DNA of 64,000 nucleotides, taken from contig CAUYUJ010000745.1 of assembly GCA_963575745.1 (NCBI GenBank), positions 30,001 through 94,000 of the forward strand, given 5' to 3'. Shown piece by piece: positions 19,861-32,140 of the stretch. Each line of letters opens with the position of its first letter. The stretch's first letter is position 1. Source of the DNA: Prorocentrum cordatum (Eukaryota; Sar; Dinophyceae; Prorocentrales; Prorocentraceae). The notes beneath the pieces are model-generated. The model was not told the DNA's origin. It made no database searches and saw nothing but the letters and a program-made list of their open reading frames with translations. Made by a program: the position numbers and the translations under genes.

Positions 19861-22215
19861 TCCTCTGCTGCAGTTGGGCCTCGCGCGCGGCTTGCGCCTG
19901 TGCTTGGGCTCTCCCCAGTCCATCGACCCGCGGGGCGCCCTCGGCAGGGCCGCGCCGTGCAGCGGGGGGAAGCGCGAGATCGAGTGGTGGCCCAGGATCG
20001 GGAGATTGGGAGTCTTGGGTGCCAGGATGAGGCGCGCGGCCCACGATGGTCTGGAACTCGTTTGCCAGGCAAGCTGAGGCTGGGTGTCTGTGATGTGCGC
20101 GACGCGGGGGGTTAGGCCAGCAAGCGTCACGGTCGCGGGCGCCCCCCGGTTACTCGACGGGTCTCGGCGCTGGCCCCGAAGGCCCCGAAGTTTCAGTTGG
20201 TTTCTCCGGAGGCGATGCGGTTGCGACGACTCGCGGCCAATTTTTTCTTGGGCGTCGTTTCGCACCAGCCGCGCGCGCGGACGTCGGCCGCGCGCGCTCT
20301 TCGGCGCGCGCTGGGTCGAGTTTCCGCGCGCGCGGCTGCGGGGGAGGGCGGCGCTGGAGGCTGGTGCTATTTCTTGAAGGCCCACTCTCCTGAGCTCCGG
20401 GGCGCATCGCCGCTGGAACGCTTGTCTGGGGCCGTCAAGGAGCCGGCCCTCAAGGTGGCCGAGGGGGGCCAGGTCAAGAGGCAGCAGGGTTCACAGCGGC
20501 GGCTTGACGAGCAAGCTGTAGGCGGGGCTTGGGGGCTCCATCACATCATTATGTTCCCGTTGGGCTCCCAGGACAGCAGTGGAGAAGCGCCGCGACGACC
20601 GCGCGACCGCCACGAAGCACATTGATAATATTCAACAGGAGTGGATGGTGGAAGTTTGGGGAGCGGCATCGCGGCCTCAACGGGCCATCGGATCTTGGTG
20701 GGAGGCCTGGGCGGCCCACTGCATCCCGACTGAGGGCTGTTTGGGGTGCGTTCCCGAAGGGGACTGGGGCGCCCTCTTGCGCGCTCTGCCCGCAGCAGTT
20801 GAATCAGTTGAGCGACGATGCTCTGGGTATATTCTGGCCTCCGCTGCGGAGTGACCTCAGTTGACCTCTAAGATCGCTTTCATCTCTAAGCGACTGGAAG
20901 GCGTTCGGCCCGCTGCGCTGACGCACGTGCTTGCGCGCGTCCAGGCCAAGCTCCGTCGCCTGATTGCTCGCGAGTGGGAATCTCGGCATGATCGATCGTA
21001 TTGTTGGGACTCGAAGGGTAAGTCGCGCGATCGAGCTGTCCGGCAGCAGCAGACGGCCTGGCTCGAGCGCGTTAGCACTAAGGCGAAAGGCTCTGCTAAG
21101 GGAATCTGGGTCTGGTATAATATTGTTGGACTTCCTGAAGTTGTTCGAACAAGGGGCCATCATTAACTCCTTGAAGCTGCAGTTGCGAGCAGATTCTCGT
21201 CTGGCCGTTGAATCTAATCGAGCTGAGCGTTATATTGTTGCTTGGGTCAGGTCGTCTCCGAACCGTTGTCGCTCGAGCAGACTGTGCTTCCTGGGGGCGC
21301 AAGGGCCACGTGCGTGCTCGAGCTCATTGTGTCGCGGCCGCTTGACACCGTTCATCGCGTGCACCGCGCGGTCGTGCCTACCATTGTCGCGGGCGCTTTG
21401 TCAGTGCACCGCTTGGGCTCTAGGGCGCGCGCCCCTCGGGAGTCGTCGCGGGCAGCGGCGGCGCCTCAGGATGCGCCGGCGGAGGTTGAGCGTGGCATTC
21501 GTGCCGGCGCGTCGCGCGCGTTGCGCGCTGGCCCCGAAGTGCGCGGCGAAATTGCTCGCGAGCTTCGACGGGGCGTCGGCGTCATCATTGTCGAGCAAGA
21601 GCGAAATCTAGGGGTGCATCTTGCACGCGGCCCTCGCGCCGCGCGCGCTGTCCGCGAGAGGCGCATCAGAAGAGTCCGGGGTAGATTGCGCAGGACAGGA
21701 TTAATCGTATCTGGGAGGCTAAAGGCGGGCTGCTACTCTGGAGGTTTCTCAGTCGGGGCTCGAGGCGAGCACGTCGCACGGCATGGATGCGGCAGTCGGA
21801 CTTTGAATCCGCGCGCAGCATTGTCGCTGCCATTTTGCCTGGCGCCGCGGCGGGGAAATCTCGCGCGCCTTCGCGAGAAGGGGACTTTTCCGATGTTCAG
21901 GGCCACCTCGCTACCCGCGCTTGTTCTGCGCCGCGCCACGTGGATAAGAGTGGGTTCCGAGGCGCGCGGTATGGGGTGGGATGGGAGGAGCTGTTTGGGC
22001 CGCCCTGTGGATTCAGGTGGCTGTTCCTTTCGGCGCATGTCGCCTCGCGCTCGCTCGGATTGGCTGGGGCGCCCAGTCTGCTTCTTGATTGGGTGGCGCA
22101 TGGTGGCGTCGCCGTTGATACCCCCCCCGCCTGCCCGCGCGCTGCGAGGCGCCACCGCGCGGGGGGGTCGCCGCGCTGCAGCGGCGCCAGGTGGCCAGGG
22201 GCGAGGAGCTGAGCG

Positions 22216-22945
22216 TGGAATGCGTCATTTCACTGGCAAGAATCAATTGCACGACGTAGGCTGTGCAACAGCTATTACGCCACATCGATTGCACCACGTC
22301 GATTAGACGGCATAAACAGCACCACCCATATAGAAGATATAGACGGCATAAACAGCACCACCCTATGTACATAAACCCCTGCATTAGAAAGATATAGGTT
22401 CTTGGGGGGCCCCCCCCCCCCCCCCCTCCCAAGGGTTCACGCCCCACTTTTCCGAATTGGAATTGCAATTCACATATGATCCTGCCCCACCCTTAACTTT
22501 GAATTCATACGGTCACAGCCCAACTGGCACCGCCCCCCCCCCGCCCCGCCAGCCTCTGCAACAAATGCTATGCGCGCGCCCGTTTTTCAAAAGTCCTAAG
22601 TATACAAGAATCCGTTGGAACAAATTAGACGAGGTGCACACACGCGCGCGTCGTCGCGCGCGCATGGTCACATCCTTCGGAAACCTTCGGTTTCGGAAGG
22701 ATTTCAAAATCGAGTGCCCCAAACACATATAAAGCACAGGTTTTCGCTACACGGATTTTCAACACAAAAAAGATGCGCGCGCGCTCGCGCCTTTTTTTGT
22801 AAAAAAAAAATGGTTTCGTTTGGCATGCGCCTAAACGGTTTTATTCCCCCCTGGCCGTAGTGCTCTGTCGCCCCTCCCCCTCCCTGCTCCCGCAGCTGTT
22901 TAGGCTAAGCAGCGCTTTTTGCGGAGGGGGTGTCCCCCTTAACTC
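22216..22945 (+). other. gene-free junction, LINE copy 2 to retroelement
   Basis: No supported gene. It holds a 23-base near-repeat (AGACGGCATAAACAGCACCA at ~22307 and ~22343) and a long C-run near 22410. The 5' end or leader of the retroelement probably lies here, but no terminal repeat was found. Confidence 0.5.
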
Positions 22946-23810
22946 ATGTTTGGCCTCGCTTGCTTGGCGGTCCCGCTTGTCTCGGCCGCCGCGGTCCTCT
23001 GTGGAGTGGGCCGTCTCGCCGCAGGGGCCCACCCGCCCCACGGGGCGCGGAGGGGATACGGGCACCCCTGTTGGCTATCACGGGACCCTATCACCTGCGG
23101 GCTGGATGACGCCCCACCCGATCCACTAGAGCATTATCCGGGTGGCGACCCCAAGGAGCAGTCACCCCCTCGACAGGGGGCCCTTGGGCCGGACGCCCCC
23201 ACAGCCCCAGACCCGGCCGCCGCTCAGGCCGGGAACCACCCCGAGCTATCTCTCGGGGAGGGAGGGGACTTCCCCACCTCATCCAACCTCGCAGCCCCTA
23301 CTTTGACTCCCATCCTCTCCCCCATCCCGGGGAGATCCGCCAGGGCGGGAGGCTCGGCCCAAGGCAGCACCCCGGGTGGCACGCCTACCTCCCTCTGGTG
23401 GGGGGAACTCGCGTCGTTCGCGTTCGCCCCGGCATCGCCGCAGGCCAGCCCCACAAGCGTGGACGTGCCGCCCGGACGCTGGGGCGTTTCCCTTGGGTGG
23501 GCCCGCGCGCCAGCCCCCCCGTCTGCCACGCCGGCGGTGAGTCCCGCCGAAGTGAGGGCGCCTTCGCCGACCCCGCCGGAGAACACCCCAGGTGGGACGC
23601 CGACCCCGTTCTGGTGGAGCTTCTCCGCCCCCGCCGAACCCCCCGCGCCTGCGGGGCCAGGCTCGGGGACCGTCCCCCCGCCGCATTCGGCCCTCCGAGG
23701 GGGGCACACCTCCCCCGCTCCGCAGCCGGGGGGCGGGCTATCCTGGTCCAAGCAAATCCCCGCGGAGGAGTTCGTGGAATGGCTGAAGTGGAGGAGGAGC
23801 AGGAGGAGGC
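22946..23810 (+). pseudogene. retroelement N-terminal Pro-rich segment
   Basis: Opens with a hydrophobic stretch (FGLACLAVPLVSAAAVLCGV) that could be a signal sequence. It then becomes Pro/Ala/Gly-rich, with a repeated motif TPGGTPT..WW near residues 143-152 and 213-223. It ends IPAEEFVEWLKW before the frame moves near 23790-23815. No family recognised; probably the N-terminus of the gag-like polyprotein. Confidence 0.45.
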
Positions 23811-26505
23811 GGACGCGACCCCCTGGTGGGAGAACCACTGGTTTGCCGGCGGCCGCCGGGAAGTGGTGCTGGAGGTCCGGAGCGTCCCTAGCCCCAACTT
23901 CTTCTTCCGCCTCAACGTGTGGTCCTACGGATGGCTGGATGCCGGCCTGACCGTCTTCGTGGGGGAGAGGTGGGTGAGCTTTAAGGTAGGCGTGTGCGTG
24001 CTGGGCTCCTTCTACCTGGGCGCCATGGGGATCTGCTTTCTGGTCCTCCTCCTCGACCACCTGGCCCGCCCCTTTTTCTGGTTCTACCGCCGTCTGAGGC
24101 GCTCCCCCACCTTCCGCGATTTCTGCACCCGGGTGGAGGACAACCGCCGGTTCCTCCTCGATCTCGACTGGAGGGGGCCTGATGCCCAACCCGTGGACGA
24201 CGACTTCTTCAAGGACATCATCCGAGGGAGGAGCGACCAGCCCCCGAGGCTGCCCAACCACCTCGTGGCCGAAGTCGGGGGCCAGCGGGTACGCCTGGAT
24301 CGAGGGCAGTACGGTGACCCCATCCGGAAGGAGAAGCGGGCGGGCCAGGACTTCCCGCACGCCCGGGTGCATGACTGCACGGACCCTGACCTCCGACGCC
24401 GCCTGGAGGGTGCGGACATCAAGGTGGTCCACCTCTGCAGGGCGGGACCCGTGGGCGGCTGTCCCAGCGTAGACGCCTTCGCCATGCACTTCCGGAAGTA
24501 TACCGCGGTCGACGCCAAGGCCATCCTCGACCTCACCGAGGACAGGGACCTGGGAAGCCCCTTACTGGCCGGCTTCCGCACCCTCTGGAGGGCATTCTGG
24601 GGTGGGGTCCAGCGCATCGCCCATTCCTTCTTGGCTCGGGGTTGTTGCCGTTGCCGGAGGGGGGCCCACCTGCGCCGGCCGGGACCACGCCAGGTCACCG
24701 CGAACCCCCGGGGACCCCAGCAGGAGAAAGACTGGGAACCCTGCATGGCCGAAGCAGCGGGCTGGATGGACGCGAAGGGAGGGTATTGTTGCCTCCAGAA
24801 GCATGGCACTTGCGAGGATCGGAGGGGACCCAAGCCCACCCCTTTGCTCATCGAGGACGGGCCCACGTCCGACACCCGGGGATGGCCGCGCAACGGGGGA
24901 GGGGCACCGATGGCCTGCCCGTGCCGCTACCACGGCCTGGAGTACCACAACCTCCGCCTGAGCCTCCAGTGCTCGGAGCCAGGCTGCTGGCACATTGGGG
25001 AACCCGGGTTCGGTGGGAAGCGCCTCTGCCTCAGGCACGCGAACCCCTCTCCGCAGCCTGCTCGAGAGGGGGAGGGAAGGGCGGACACTAGCAAGTCCCC
25101 CCCTGGCCCAGCGCGCCTAAGCGATGCCGGGCCAGCCGCCGAACCCTCCGCGGTCCCCACTGCGGGCCCTGCGGAGGGGAAGCCCGCACTGGGGGCAACC
25201 GGGGAGCCTCCCCCCCCCCCGCCCGCGGAGCCGGCCGCCTCCGAGGAGGTGTCCCCTAACCCCGCGGCCGCCCCTGGCGTGCCTGTGGGATCTGACTGCC
25301 GCCAGCTGACGCACGGCGTCCCGGGCGCACTCGTGTCTGAAGGCACCCCCGAAGGGGATGGGGATGCCCCCACGACTGTGAATGGGGGGAGGGCTACGCC
25401 ACCCCTGACCATCCCCACCCAGGCGGAGGATACGGTCGGACGGAAGTACTTGATCCGCCTCTACGAGCCCGCCGACACCGGGGAAGGCGCCCGCCCTTAC
25501 ACTACTGCCCGAGGGATAGGGCGGGGAGAGGCGCGGGGGAGAGGAGGGGAGAAGGACTGGGCGGGGATTTGGATGCCAGGAGTGGAGGTTGAGCTGACGT
25601 TCCCGCTGTGGGCGGTGGGACCCTGGAGCCTCTCTTCCGAGGGGCGCCTCAACGCCTCCCGCCCCCCATTTGACGCCCAGGAAATCACGGAGGCCACCTA
25701 TGCCCAGCTGGGGGAAGCAAGTGAGGGCGGGGGGAAGCCCTGTACGCTGGCCGACCTGCTGCAGTGGGCGAAGTTCCTGACCTGCAAGTGCCCTCCCCAC
25801 CCCTACGCGCGGGTTATCCCTCCCGGGCAGCAAGCTCGGGGAGGGGGAGCGCTGTGCAACGCCCTTGGGGAGCCGCGCTCCATCCTGCGCGCGGAGGGAA
25901 GATCTGCCTCCCCACCCCCTCGAGGCGGTCGCATCGCCCGCCTGCTCCACACGCCCTCAAGCAAGGAAGAGCTGCTGAGGTTGGGGAGGGGCCACGCCCC
26001 GGGGCGCCGGGCGGGGGGAACGCCGGTGGTGGAGCCGAACAGCACGGAGCTGGGGCTGCACCTCCAGGCGGGTGCCACGGGCAAGCCGACGGGGGCGAAG
26101 ATGCTGGAGGTGGCGGCAGCCGTGGGCCGGAAGCCACACCGAGTGCGGACCGCGATTCTGGAAAAGGCCCGGGAGCACCTGGAAAATCCGCTCCTCCTCC
26201 CCTCGGTGCGTCCTCGGCTGGAGGAGGTCACTGCCCAACTTGCCCTATGGGGAAGGGCAGGGGGCGCGGTGCGGGCCCTCGCCCTCCGACCGCGGGGGAC
26301 CTCCCCCAAGCTGCCGCTGAAGCCCCAGGACCCCCGCCCCACGCCCCCGTGGTGGCGGGGGGAGAGCCCCCGCGCCCTCCAGCCGGTGGAGGGAACCCCC
26401 GCCGAATCGGCTCAGGCCGTCGTCCCCGGAGAAAGGAAGCGGAAGGGTTCCTCCGTTCCCGCGCTCCTGCGGGCGCACCGTCCCCCCGCGAGGGAAGAGG
26501 ACGGG
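23800..26505 (+). pseudogene. retroelement gag-like segment with membrane helix and Cys/His clusters
   Basis: In order: a structured part (NFFFRLNVWSYGWLDAG), a strong membrane segment (about 23980-24055, GVCVLGSFYLGAMGICFLVL), charged sequence (VEDNRRFLLDLDW, VDDDFFKDII), and Cys/His clusters at about 24744-25045 (YCCLQKHGTC; CPCRYHGLEYH; CSEPGCWHIG; LCLRH) fit for zinc binding. A Pro/Ala linker and a second folded part (EVELTFPLWAVGPW) follow. A membrane helix is unusual in a retroelement gag. The frame changes at the G-run near 26504. Confidence 0.5.
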
Positions 26506-27415
26506 GGGGGGGAACCTCATATACCTCCAAGGGGCCGCGCGGAGGGTATGCCACCTCGCGCGGGGATGCGGCACCTTCCAGGTGGCCGTGGGACCTGCCC
26601 ATCTTGGGCGGGAGCTCTACCTGACCCTGCGCGGACATGGCCGGGGGGCCCTCGCTCTGCTGGAGGGGGTCGGCTGGCCCCTCCCGCTCAGCAACCGGAT
26701 TGCGCATGGCTTGGCGGCCTGCCTGATGGGTGCCCCTAAGGCGGGACCCGCCGACCCGAACGCCCTCACGGTGGCCGACTTCGTGGTCGCAAGGGGCGCG
26801 GACGCCGGGCCCCTCGTCGCCGCGGAGGGACACAGGAGGGGGCCCCCCTCGCCGGCCCCCGCAGACCTTGGCACGTGGGCGGAGGCCGCCCAGACGCAGA
26901 TCCGGGTGTTCGCCCTGACTTATGGGCAGGAGCACTCACTGCCCAGGACCACCGCCCTGCGGTTCTTGCTGCGCGAACATCAAGACCGGCCGGAGTACCT
27001 GTCCCTCGCCGACTTGATGGAGGTCTGGGAGGAGCTCACGTGGCACTGGTGGGCGAAGTTGCGGGACGAGCTCCGGTCCGTGGAGGCCGAGATGGGCTCC
27101 CACCCAACCGCGCTGCCGGAGCTGACGGCCTATGCCACAGCCCCGGATGTGCGCGGGAGAGCCCGCGTGAAGATCCCCCGCACGTTCGTCGTCGAGGACC
27201 CCGCGGAGTACTACCACCGGATCGTTGCCCCGCGCCTTCGTCGGGGGAGGATCGGACCCTGCCAGTCTCGGGGCGGGGGAACCCTCCCCGGGCCCGGGTC
27301 CGTGCGCCCGAGGGGCGGTCGTGGGTGGGAAGAACCCCTCCTCGGGCCTGGCGCGTTCCCGCGCCCCCCTCCGAACGCCAATCGGGAGCCACCCGCCGAG
27401 GGCCCCCCCCCCCCC
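26500..27415 (+). pseudogene. retroelement folded segment of unknown function
   Basis: Frame 2 text NLIYLQGAARRVCHLARG leads into GRELYLTLRGHGRGALALLEGV, PLVAAEGHRR, WAEAAQTQIRVFALTYGQ and EVWEELTWHWWAKLRDEL, which has the look of a folded domain. It ends in a Pro-rich linker and a C-run near 27405, where the frame changes. No family recognised; the region is capsid-like only by position. Confidence 0.4.
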
Positions 27416-27429
27416 CCTCCTCGGCCCCG

Positions 27430-29640
27430 CTCCTTTACGCACCCGCGCACGAGCGGAGGAGCGCAGGAGGTGGACGAGGAGGAGGCCCTCCCTGTGGGGG
27501 AGGAGGCGGCACCCGCCTGGAGGACCCCCTGGAGTGGGGCGCCGCCTTGAGCCCCCACCCGGAAGAAGACGAAGTGGGGCCGGCCGCGAGGCAGGCGTCG
27601 CCGGAGCCCCCCCCTTCGCGTGGGAGGGAAGGGGCCACCGGAGGCCGAGCCCGGCAGCTCCGCTACCTGATTCCCCCTACCCAGGAGGCCTTGGATGCGC
27701 TGAACGAGGCGGCCGCCCGGGCTGGCGGGGATAACCCGGCCCCCGACGCGCCGCTCGAGGCGGGAAGGGACGGAGCGGGAAGCCAGAGCGCCACTTCGGA
27801 GGAGGGGGAGATGTTGGGTGGCTACCTCCACGCCGCCCAAACCACCGCCGGCACACCGCGGTGGGATGAGCCAGGGGAAGGTCAGACAGGAAGTCCCTCA
27901 CCGGTGATCGAGGGGGAAGGGGAGGGGACAGCCCCCGTGGCGGGAGCCCCCCCCCCCTCCACAGCCCCGGATTACGCCCGAGCGGCGCGGAAGGCACTGG
28001 CGCGGGGGGCTACTCCCAGGGACCAGAGGGGCCTCCTGCTTTGCTGGGACTACGTCAGCCACCGGGGGTGTGAGGGAGGGGGGGGGCGTCTGCCCCCGCG
28101 CCCACTGCGACTTGGGGCCCGCTCGGGGACTGCCGGCCCCACTCATGGGGGAGCTGGTGCGCCGAGGGGGCTGGAAGGACCAGCCCGTGGTGGCGGAGCT
28201 GGATCAACCGGCGCGGCTGGCCGCCCTCCAGGGGGGGGGCCCTCAACCGGGCGGGGGGGCGAGCCACCCACGCACGTCCGGGCCGGGGACCCGACCAGGG
28301 GGGAATATGACTGGTTCACCCCCCTCCCCGGGCGGGAAGACGTCTTGGATCAGCACCGCAACGGTCCGGACTTCGGCTTCACCGAGAACCGCCATAAGGC
28401 GCATCGCCTCAACCCAGTTGGAGACCCGGACGACCCAGAGGAGGAGGCGCGGGAGGCCGGAATGCAGGCCATTAACGCGCGCCCCGATGCGCGGGAGTTC
28501 CTCAAGGGGGGGCCCTCCCGGCACCTGGAGACCGCGGTCAAGAACCGCCTCCTGGAGGAGCACCTGGCCTCGACGGCGACAGGAGGGGTGCTCGCCGTAC
28601 TCCGGAGGATCGTGGACGGACCCAACTGGAAGCTGGTCCGGGAGGCCGCCGACTGCCTCGATCGGCTCGCGCCTGAGCCTGGCGGCACCCGGGGGGGGGG
28701 CGTCCGCCCCCCAGACCGCAGAGGTTACGCCCGGCTCCTCCAAGCCCCGGACGCGGGGGACGGGGTAGGGCGGGGGGCCCTCCAAATGGATGGAGGGGAG
28801 TGGGACATGCTCGACTTCCACGACCGCCTCCCCCTCAGAGAGGACCCTCTCCTCGCGGAGCGCTTGGGCATCCAGGAGGACTGTGAGAGAAAGCAGTGTA
28901 TCCTCCTGAGCGCGGTGGGCGCCGCCCTCTGGGCCCGTGAGGGAAGGGGGCCGCCCAGCCTCACGGAGGTCTGGGCGCGCGCGCTCACGGCCAGAGCGGA
29001 GCAGCTGGACCAGGCAGTTCGGGCGGAAGAATCACTGGGGCCTCCGGAGGCCAAGCTGGTGGTCGGGGAGGCGGACCTTCGGATCTTCATCCACGACGCG
29101 GTTGCCCCACACCACGACAAGGACTACCGCGCCCTCCGCCTCCTGGAGGATGTCGTCCTAAACGTCGTGATGATGGACTACGGTGGGAAGGTGACCACAC
29201 ACCTTCTGGAAGGAGCCCGCTCTGGGGAGGGCTCACCTCAGGCCTGGATGTTGATCCACCGGGGGCGCGCCCGCGCCCTCCGCCCCCGAACACCGACCTC
29301 GGGAGAAGCGGGAGGGGATGCGTGCCTGGGAGCCCTCCATCAGACTCTTCGGAGGGAGGCCACGGTCATGAATGGCTGGGAGGAGTTCCTCAACCGCGAC
29401 GCCCGAGGCACGGAGGTCTCCTGGAGCACCTACGTCAAGTGCCAGGCATGCGAGGAGCGCCCCGCGACGAGGGAGGCGGCCCTCAGGGCCGGCCGGAGGG
29501 CTGCAGCGGCAGAGCCTGCCCGGGCACCCGCAATCAGGGCCGCCCTCCAGCTGTGGGAGGAGCTCGTCTCGGAGCACCCCGGAGCTTTGGGGGACACGCC
29601 CGCTTTCCGCTGGGGACCCCGCTTCAAGGAGGCGTTCGCG
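27430..29640 (+). pseudogene. retroelement segment with broken CCCH zinc finger
   Basis: Linker, then LLLCWDYVSHRGC in frame 1. Across a G-run at ~28074-28086 frame 2 continues VCPRAHCDLG, together a C-x7-C-x6-C-x3-H finger like those of RNA-binding proteins. The frame returns near 28205 at another G-run. A helical region follows (AVKNRLLEEHL, GVLAVLRRIV, LVREAADCLDRL, EDCERKQCILL), then FKEAFAG at the end. Nucleic-acid binding is inferred from the finger. Confidence 0.5.
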
Positions 29641-30048
29641 GGGGTTAACCGCGGGGGTGACCCGCGCGGTGGAGCAACTGGGCATCCAAGCGGATGAGCC
29701 CGTGGAGCTGTACCGGAACCCCCTGCACCCCAAGGAGTCGGAGAGGAGGGAGGACCACGACCTCTCGAGCCCCGACGTCGCCGAGGCCCTGGTCAAAGAG
29801 GCAGATGCCCCCCCGGGCCCGGGAGTGGCCAACGTGTGGATGTTCGAAAACCCGTGTACTTCCTTCTGCGACCACAACACCAAAGGGGGCACCCGCACCT
29901 GGGAGAAGCCGGAGGGGACCGGTGTAAACGGCAAGGAGGTCTTGGGAAACGCCCTCTCCCAGACCACGGTAAGGTGCACACGGAACCTTCATAAATGGAG
30001 GAAGGGGTGGATCTTCGAGAGCCAGGAGCATAGAGGGATATATCCCAA
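29620..30048 (+). pseudogene. retroelement methyltransferase-like domain, N-terminal half
   Basis: FKEAFAG (frame 1), then after a 13-base partial duplication GVTRAVEQLGI (frame 2), correspond to FSGVARCARAVRDRG of mtase-A (motif I). VWMFENPCTSFCDHNTKGGT fills the place of WFGPQCSTWITMSRGHTKR, so the Cys is kept. The reading frame is open to 30048, where element A enters. The continuation is at 49182. Confidence 0.6.
30047..30048 (+). other. AA target duplication, left of element A
   Basis: AA precedes the left terminal repeat, and AA follows the right one at 49182-49183. Confidence 0.7.
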
Positions 30049-30170
30049 CCCAGAGGATCCAAAGATCTGCAACGCAGATCTGAGATTTACAAGATCAGTG
30101 TTGCAGATCTGGCTGAATAGACAGATCTGCAACATTGATCTTGTATGTCGTTGCTCTGTTGCAAACCGCG
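30049..30170. repeat. element A left terminal and subterminal repeats
   Basis: The 22-bp terminal repeat is followed by several GCAGATCTG, GATCTGCAAC and GTTGCAGATC words to ~30140, some as local palindromes. Confidence 0.8.
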
Positions 30171-31762
30171 AAACGCGCGCTTAATTTTGTGCGCGGGCTC
30201 GCCGTCGCGTTGCCGCGGCGTCGAGTCGGCGCATGTGGTGTCGCGGTCGCGTTTGGTCGAGTGGGTGTGGTTGTTCTGTCGCTGTTACGGTATCGCGGCG
30301 TCGGTAGGTTTATAAGTCGCATGCTTAAGGCGAGTGCGATTGCGCCGTCGCTCTGTCAACGCGCCGAAATTTACACACGCGTCCCCAAGTGACCCCGAGC
30401 ACCCAAGAGCCCCAACATGCCCCCAGGAAGCCCCTCGCAAGAACCCACAAATGCCCAAATAACAAAAAAAACATGCAGGGCCCAGGGATCCCAAGGCTCC
30501 TGCTGAGAACCCGTTGCAAAGCAACTCCGGCCGTGCACCTGCGAAGCAGTGTGAATATAACCGGCCGTGCCCATCGCGAAGCGAAACATGATTGTTTTGG
30601 CAGCGGGTCCAGGCGCCAGGGGCTTTGCAGCCAAGCAGAGAGTGCGCCAGGCGAGCGTGCAGAGAGTGCGCCAGGCGAGCGTTCGCAAAGCAGTGGAGAA
30701 GGAGGAAGAGGAGGAGGAGGAGGAGGAGGAGGAGGAGGAGGAGGAGGAGGAGGAGAGGAGGGCGAGGGAGGAGGAGGAGGGGGGGGAGGAGAAGGAGGAG
30801 AGGAGGAAACAAGGAGGAAGAGGAGGAAAGGGTAAGGGGACGAGGAACGGGGGAGGAAGAGAAGGAGGAGGATAAGGGGGGGAGGTAAGGAGGAGGAAGA
30901 GGAGGAGGAGGAGGAGGAGGAGGAGGAGGAGGAGAGGAGGAGGAGGAGAGGAGGGAGAGGGAGGGGTGGAAGAGCCAGGCCCTGGCCCTCAGCCCTCAGT
31001 CGGCGGCCGCAGCCGCAGAAGGGGCCGAGGCGGAAGCTGCAGCAGCTGAGGGCTCCGTCCTGCTCCCGTCCTTCAGGGGATCGTGTCCCGTGGTTCGCCT
31101 CCCGCCCCCTCCTCCTCCCTCCTCCTCCCTCCTCCTCCCTCTCCTCCACCTCCTCTCCTCCTCCTCCTCCTCCTCCTCCTCCCTCCTCCTCCCTCCCCTC
31201 CGCCTCCTCCTCCTCCTCCTCCTCCTCCTCCTCCTCTCCCCTCCTCTCCTCCTCCTCCTCTTCCTCATCATCATCATCATCATCATCATCACCATCATCA
31301 TCAGCAGCAGCATCAGCAGCATCAGCACCATCAGCATCAGCAGCATCATCATCACCATCATCACCATCATCATCATCATCGCCCTCCTCTCCGTCATGCT
31401 CCGTCCCATCAGCTTCATGTCAAGTATCCTCTTTGCCTTCCTTTCTCTCCTCGTCTCCAGTCCCCGCCCCCTCCTGCTCCTCTTCGCCCTCCTCTCCTAT
31501 ATCGCTTCCATTTCTCCTCCATCTATCCTACATCTATCCACTTCATCCTCCTCCTCCTCCTCCTCCTCCTGCTCTCTCCCTGTTCGACCTCCCCTGCCTC
31601 TTCCTCCTCCTCCTCCTTCTCCTCCTCCTCCTCCTCTGGAGCTGTGAGATCTCTCGCATGGAGCTCTTTATGGTGTCATCACCCCTCGTTTCTGAACGTC
31701 GTTTCGAAGGGTTGCCCTGGGGTCCTCGATATCTGAGCGGTCTGGCGAGCCCAAGTAGAACG
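30171..31762. other. 1.6-kb gene-free end of element A, mostly simple repeats
   Basis: A CG-rich stretch (30170-30300), a 24-base tandem pair (AGAGTGCGCCAGGCGAGCGT, 30637 and 30663), a GGA tract (30690-30965), TCC tracts (31095-31265, 31540-31640) and a CAT/CAG triplet array (31266-31385). Long ORFs through these are repeat artefacts. Confidence 0.7.
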
Positions 31763-32096
31763 TCATACAATAGGAGAGGGAGGAAACGTGTTGTACGTCC
31801 GCAGGTTAGCGAGGTTCGCTGGGGGCTCCTCACTTAGATTCTGAAACATGGCCAGGTCCTGGTTGCCCAGAATCATCTTTTTGAATAGCACGGTGTTCAG
31901 CATCCACACCTGGAGCTCCAATGTGGTGCAACGGGCCCTGAGGTTCACAATATCGCCCGCCATCTGCGTGTTCTGTGCGAGCGCACTCTTCACCAAGCGC
32001 GTTGCCTCTTGTCGTCGCCGACGTCCTCCTCCTCCTCCTACTCCTCCTCCTCCTCCTCCTCCTCCTCCTCCCCCTCCTCTTCCTCCTCCTCCTTCC

Positions 32097-32140
<44 letters not shown>

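Larger units (their letters stand above)
18297..22215 (+). mobile_element. LINE copy 2, 3' segment (resumes after element C)
   Basis: Begins GATGCCACGGGGGAGGCCCG, which continues the sequence broken at 6415 and matches copy 1 from ~1621. The endonuclease region, linker and a GC-rich 3' part align with copy 1 to about 4440. A 354-bp MITE-like insertion lies at 19314-19667. No reverse transcriptase motif is readable. Similarity ends around 22215. Confidence 0.75.
22946..30048 (+). mobile_element. RT retroelement, 5' segment (gag-like region to methyltransferase-like domain)
   Basis: A long plus-strand coding stretch that changes frame several times, mainly at G- or C-runs. Its last frame stays open to the element A boundary at 30048 and resumes in the same frame at 49182. 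Codon bias is extremely GC-rich and unlike the A, B and C genes. Type: RT-RNase H retroelement, DIRS-like in the RNase H motifs; no recombinase or integrase is seen. The left limit is the first supported ATG. Confidence 0.7.

Noticed and set aside
23224-24489. 421-codon minus-strand ORF opposite the retroelement
   Set aside because: Shadow of the plus-strand coding bias; the plus frame has the membrane and zinc-binding features.
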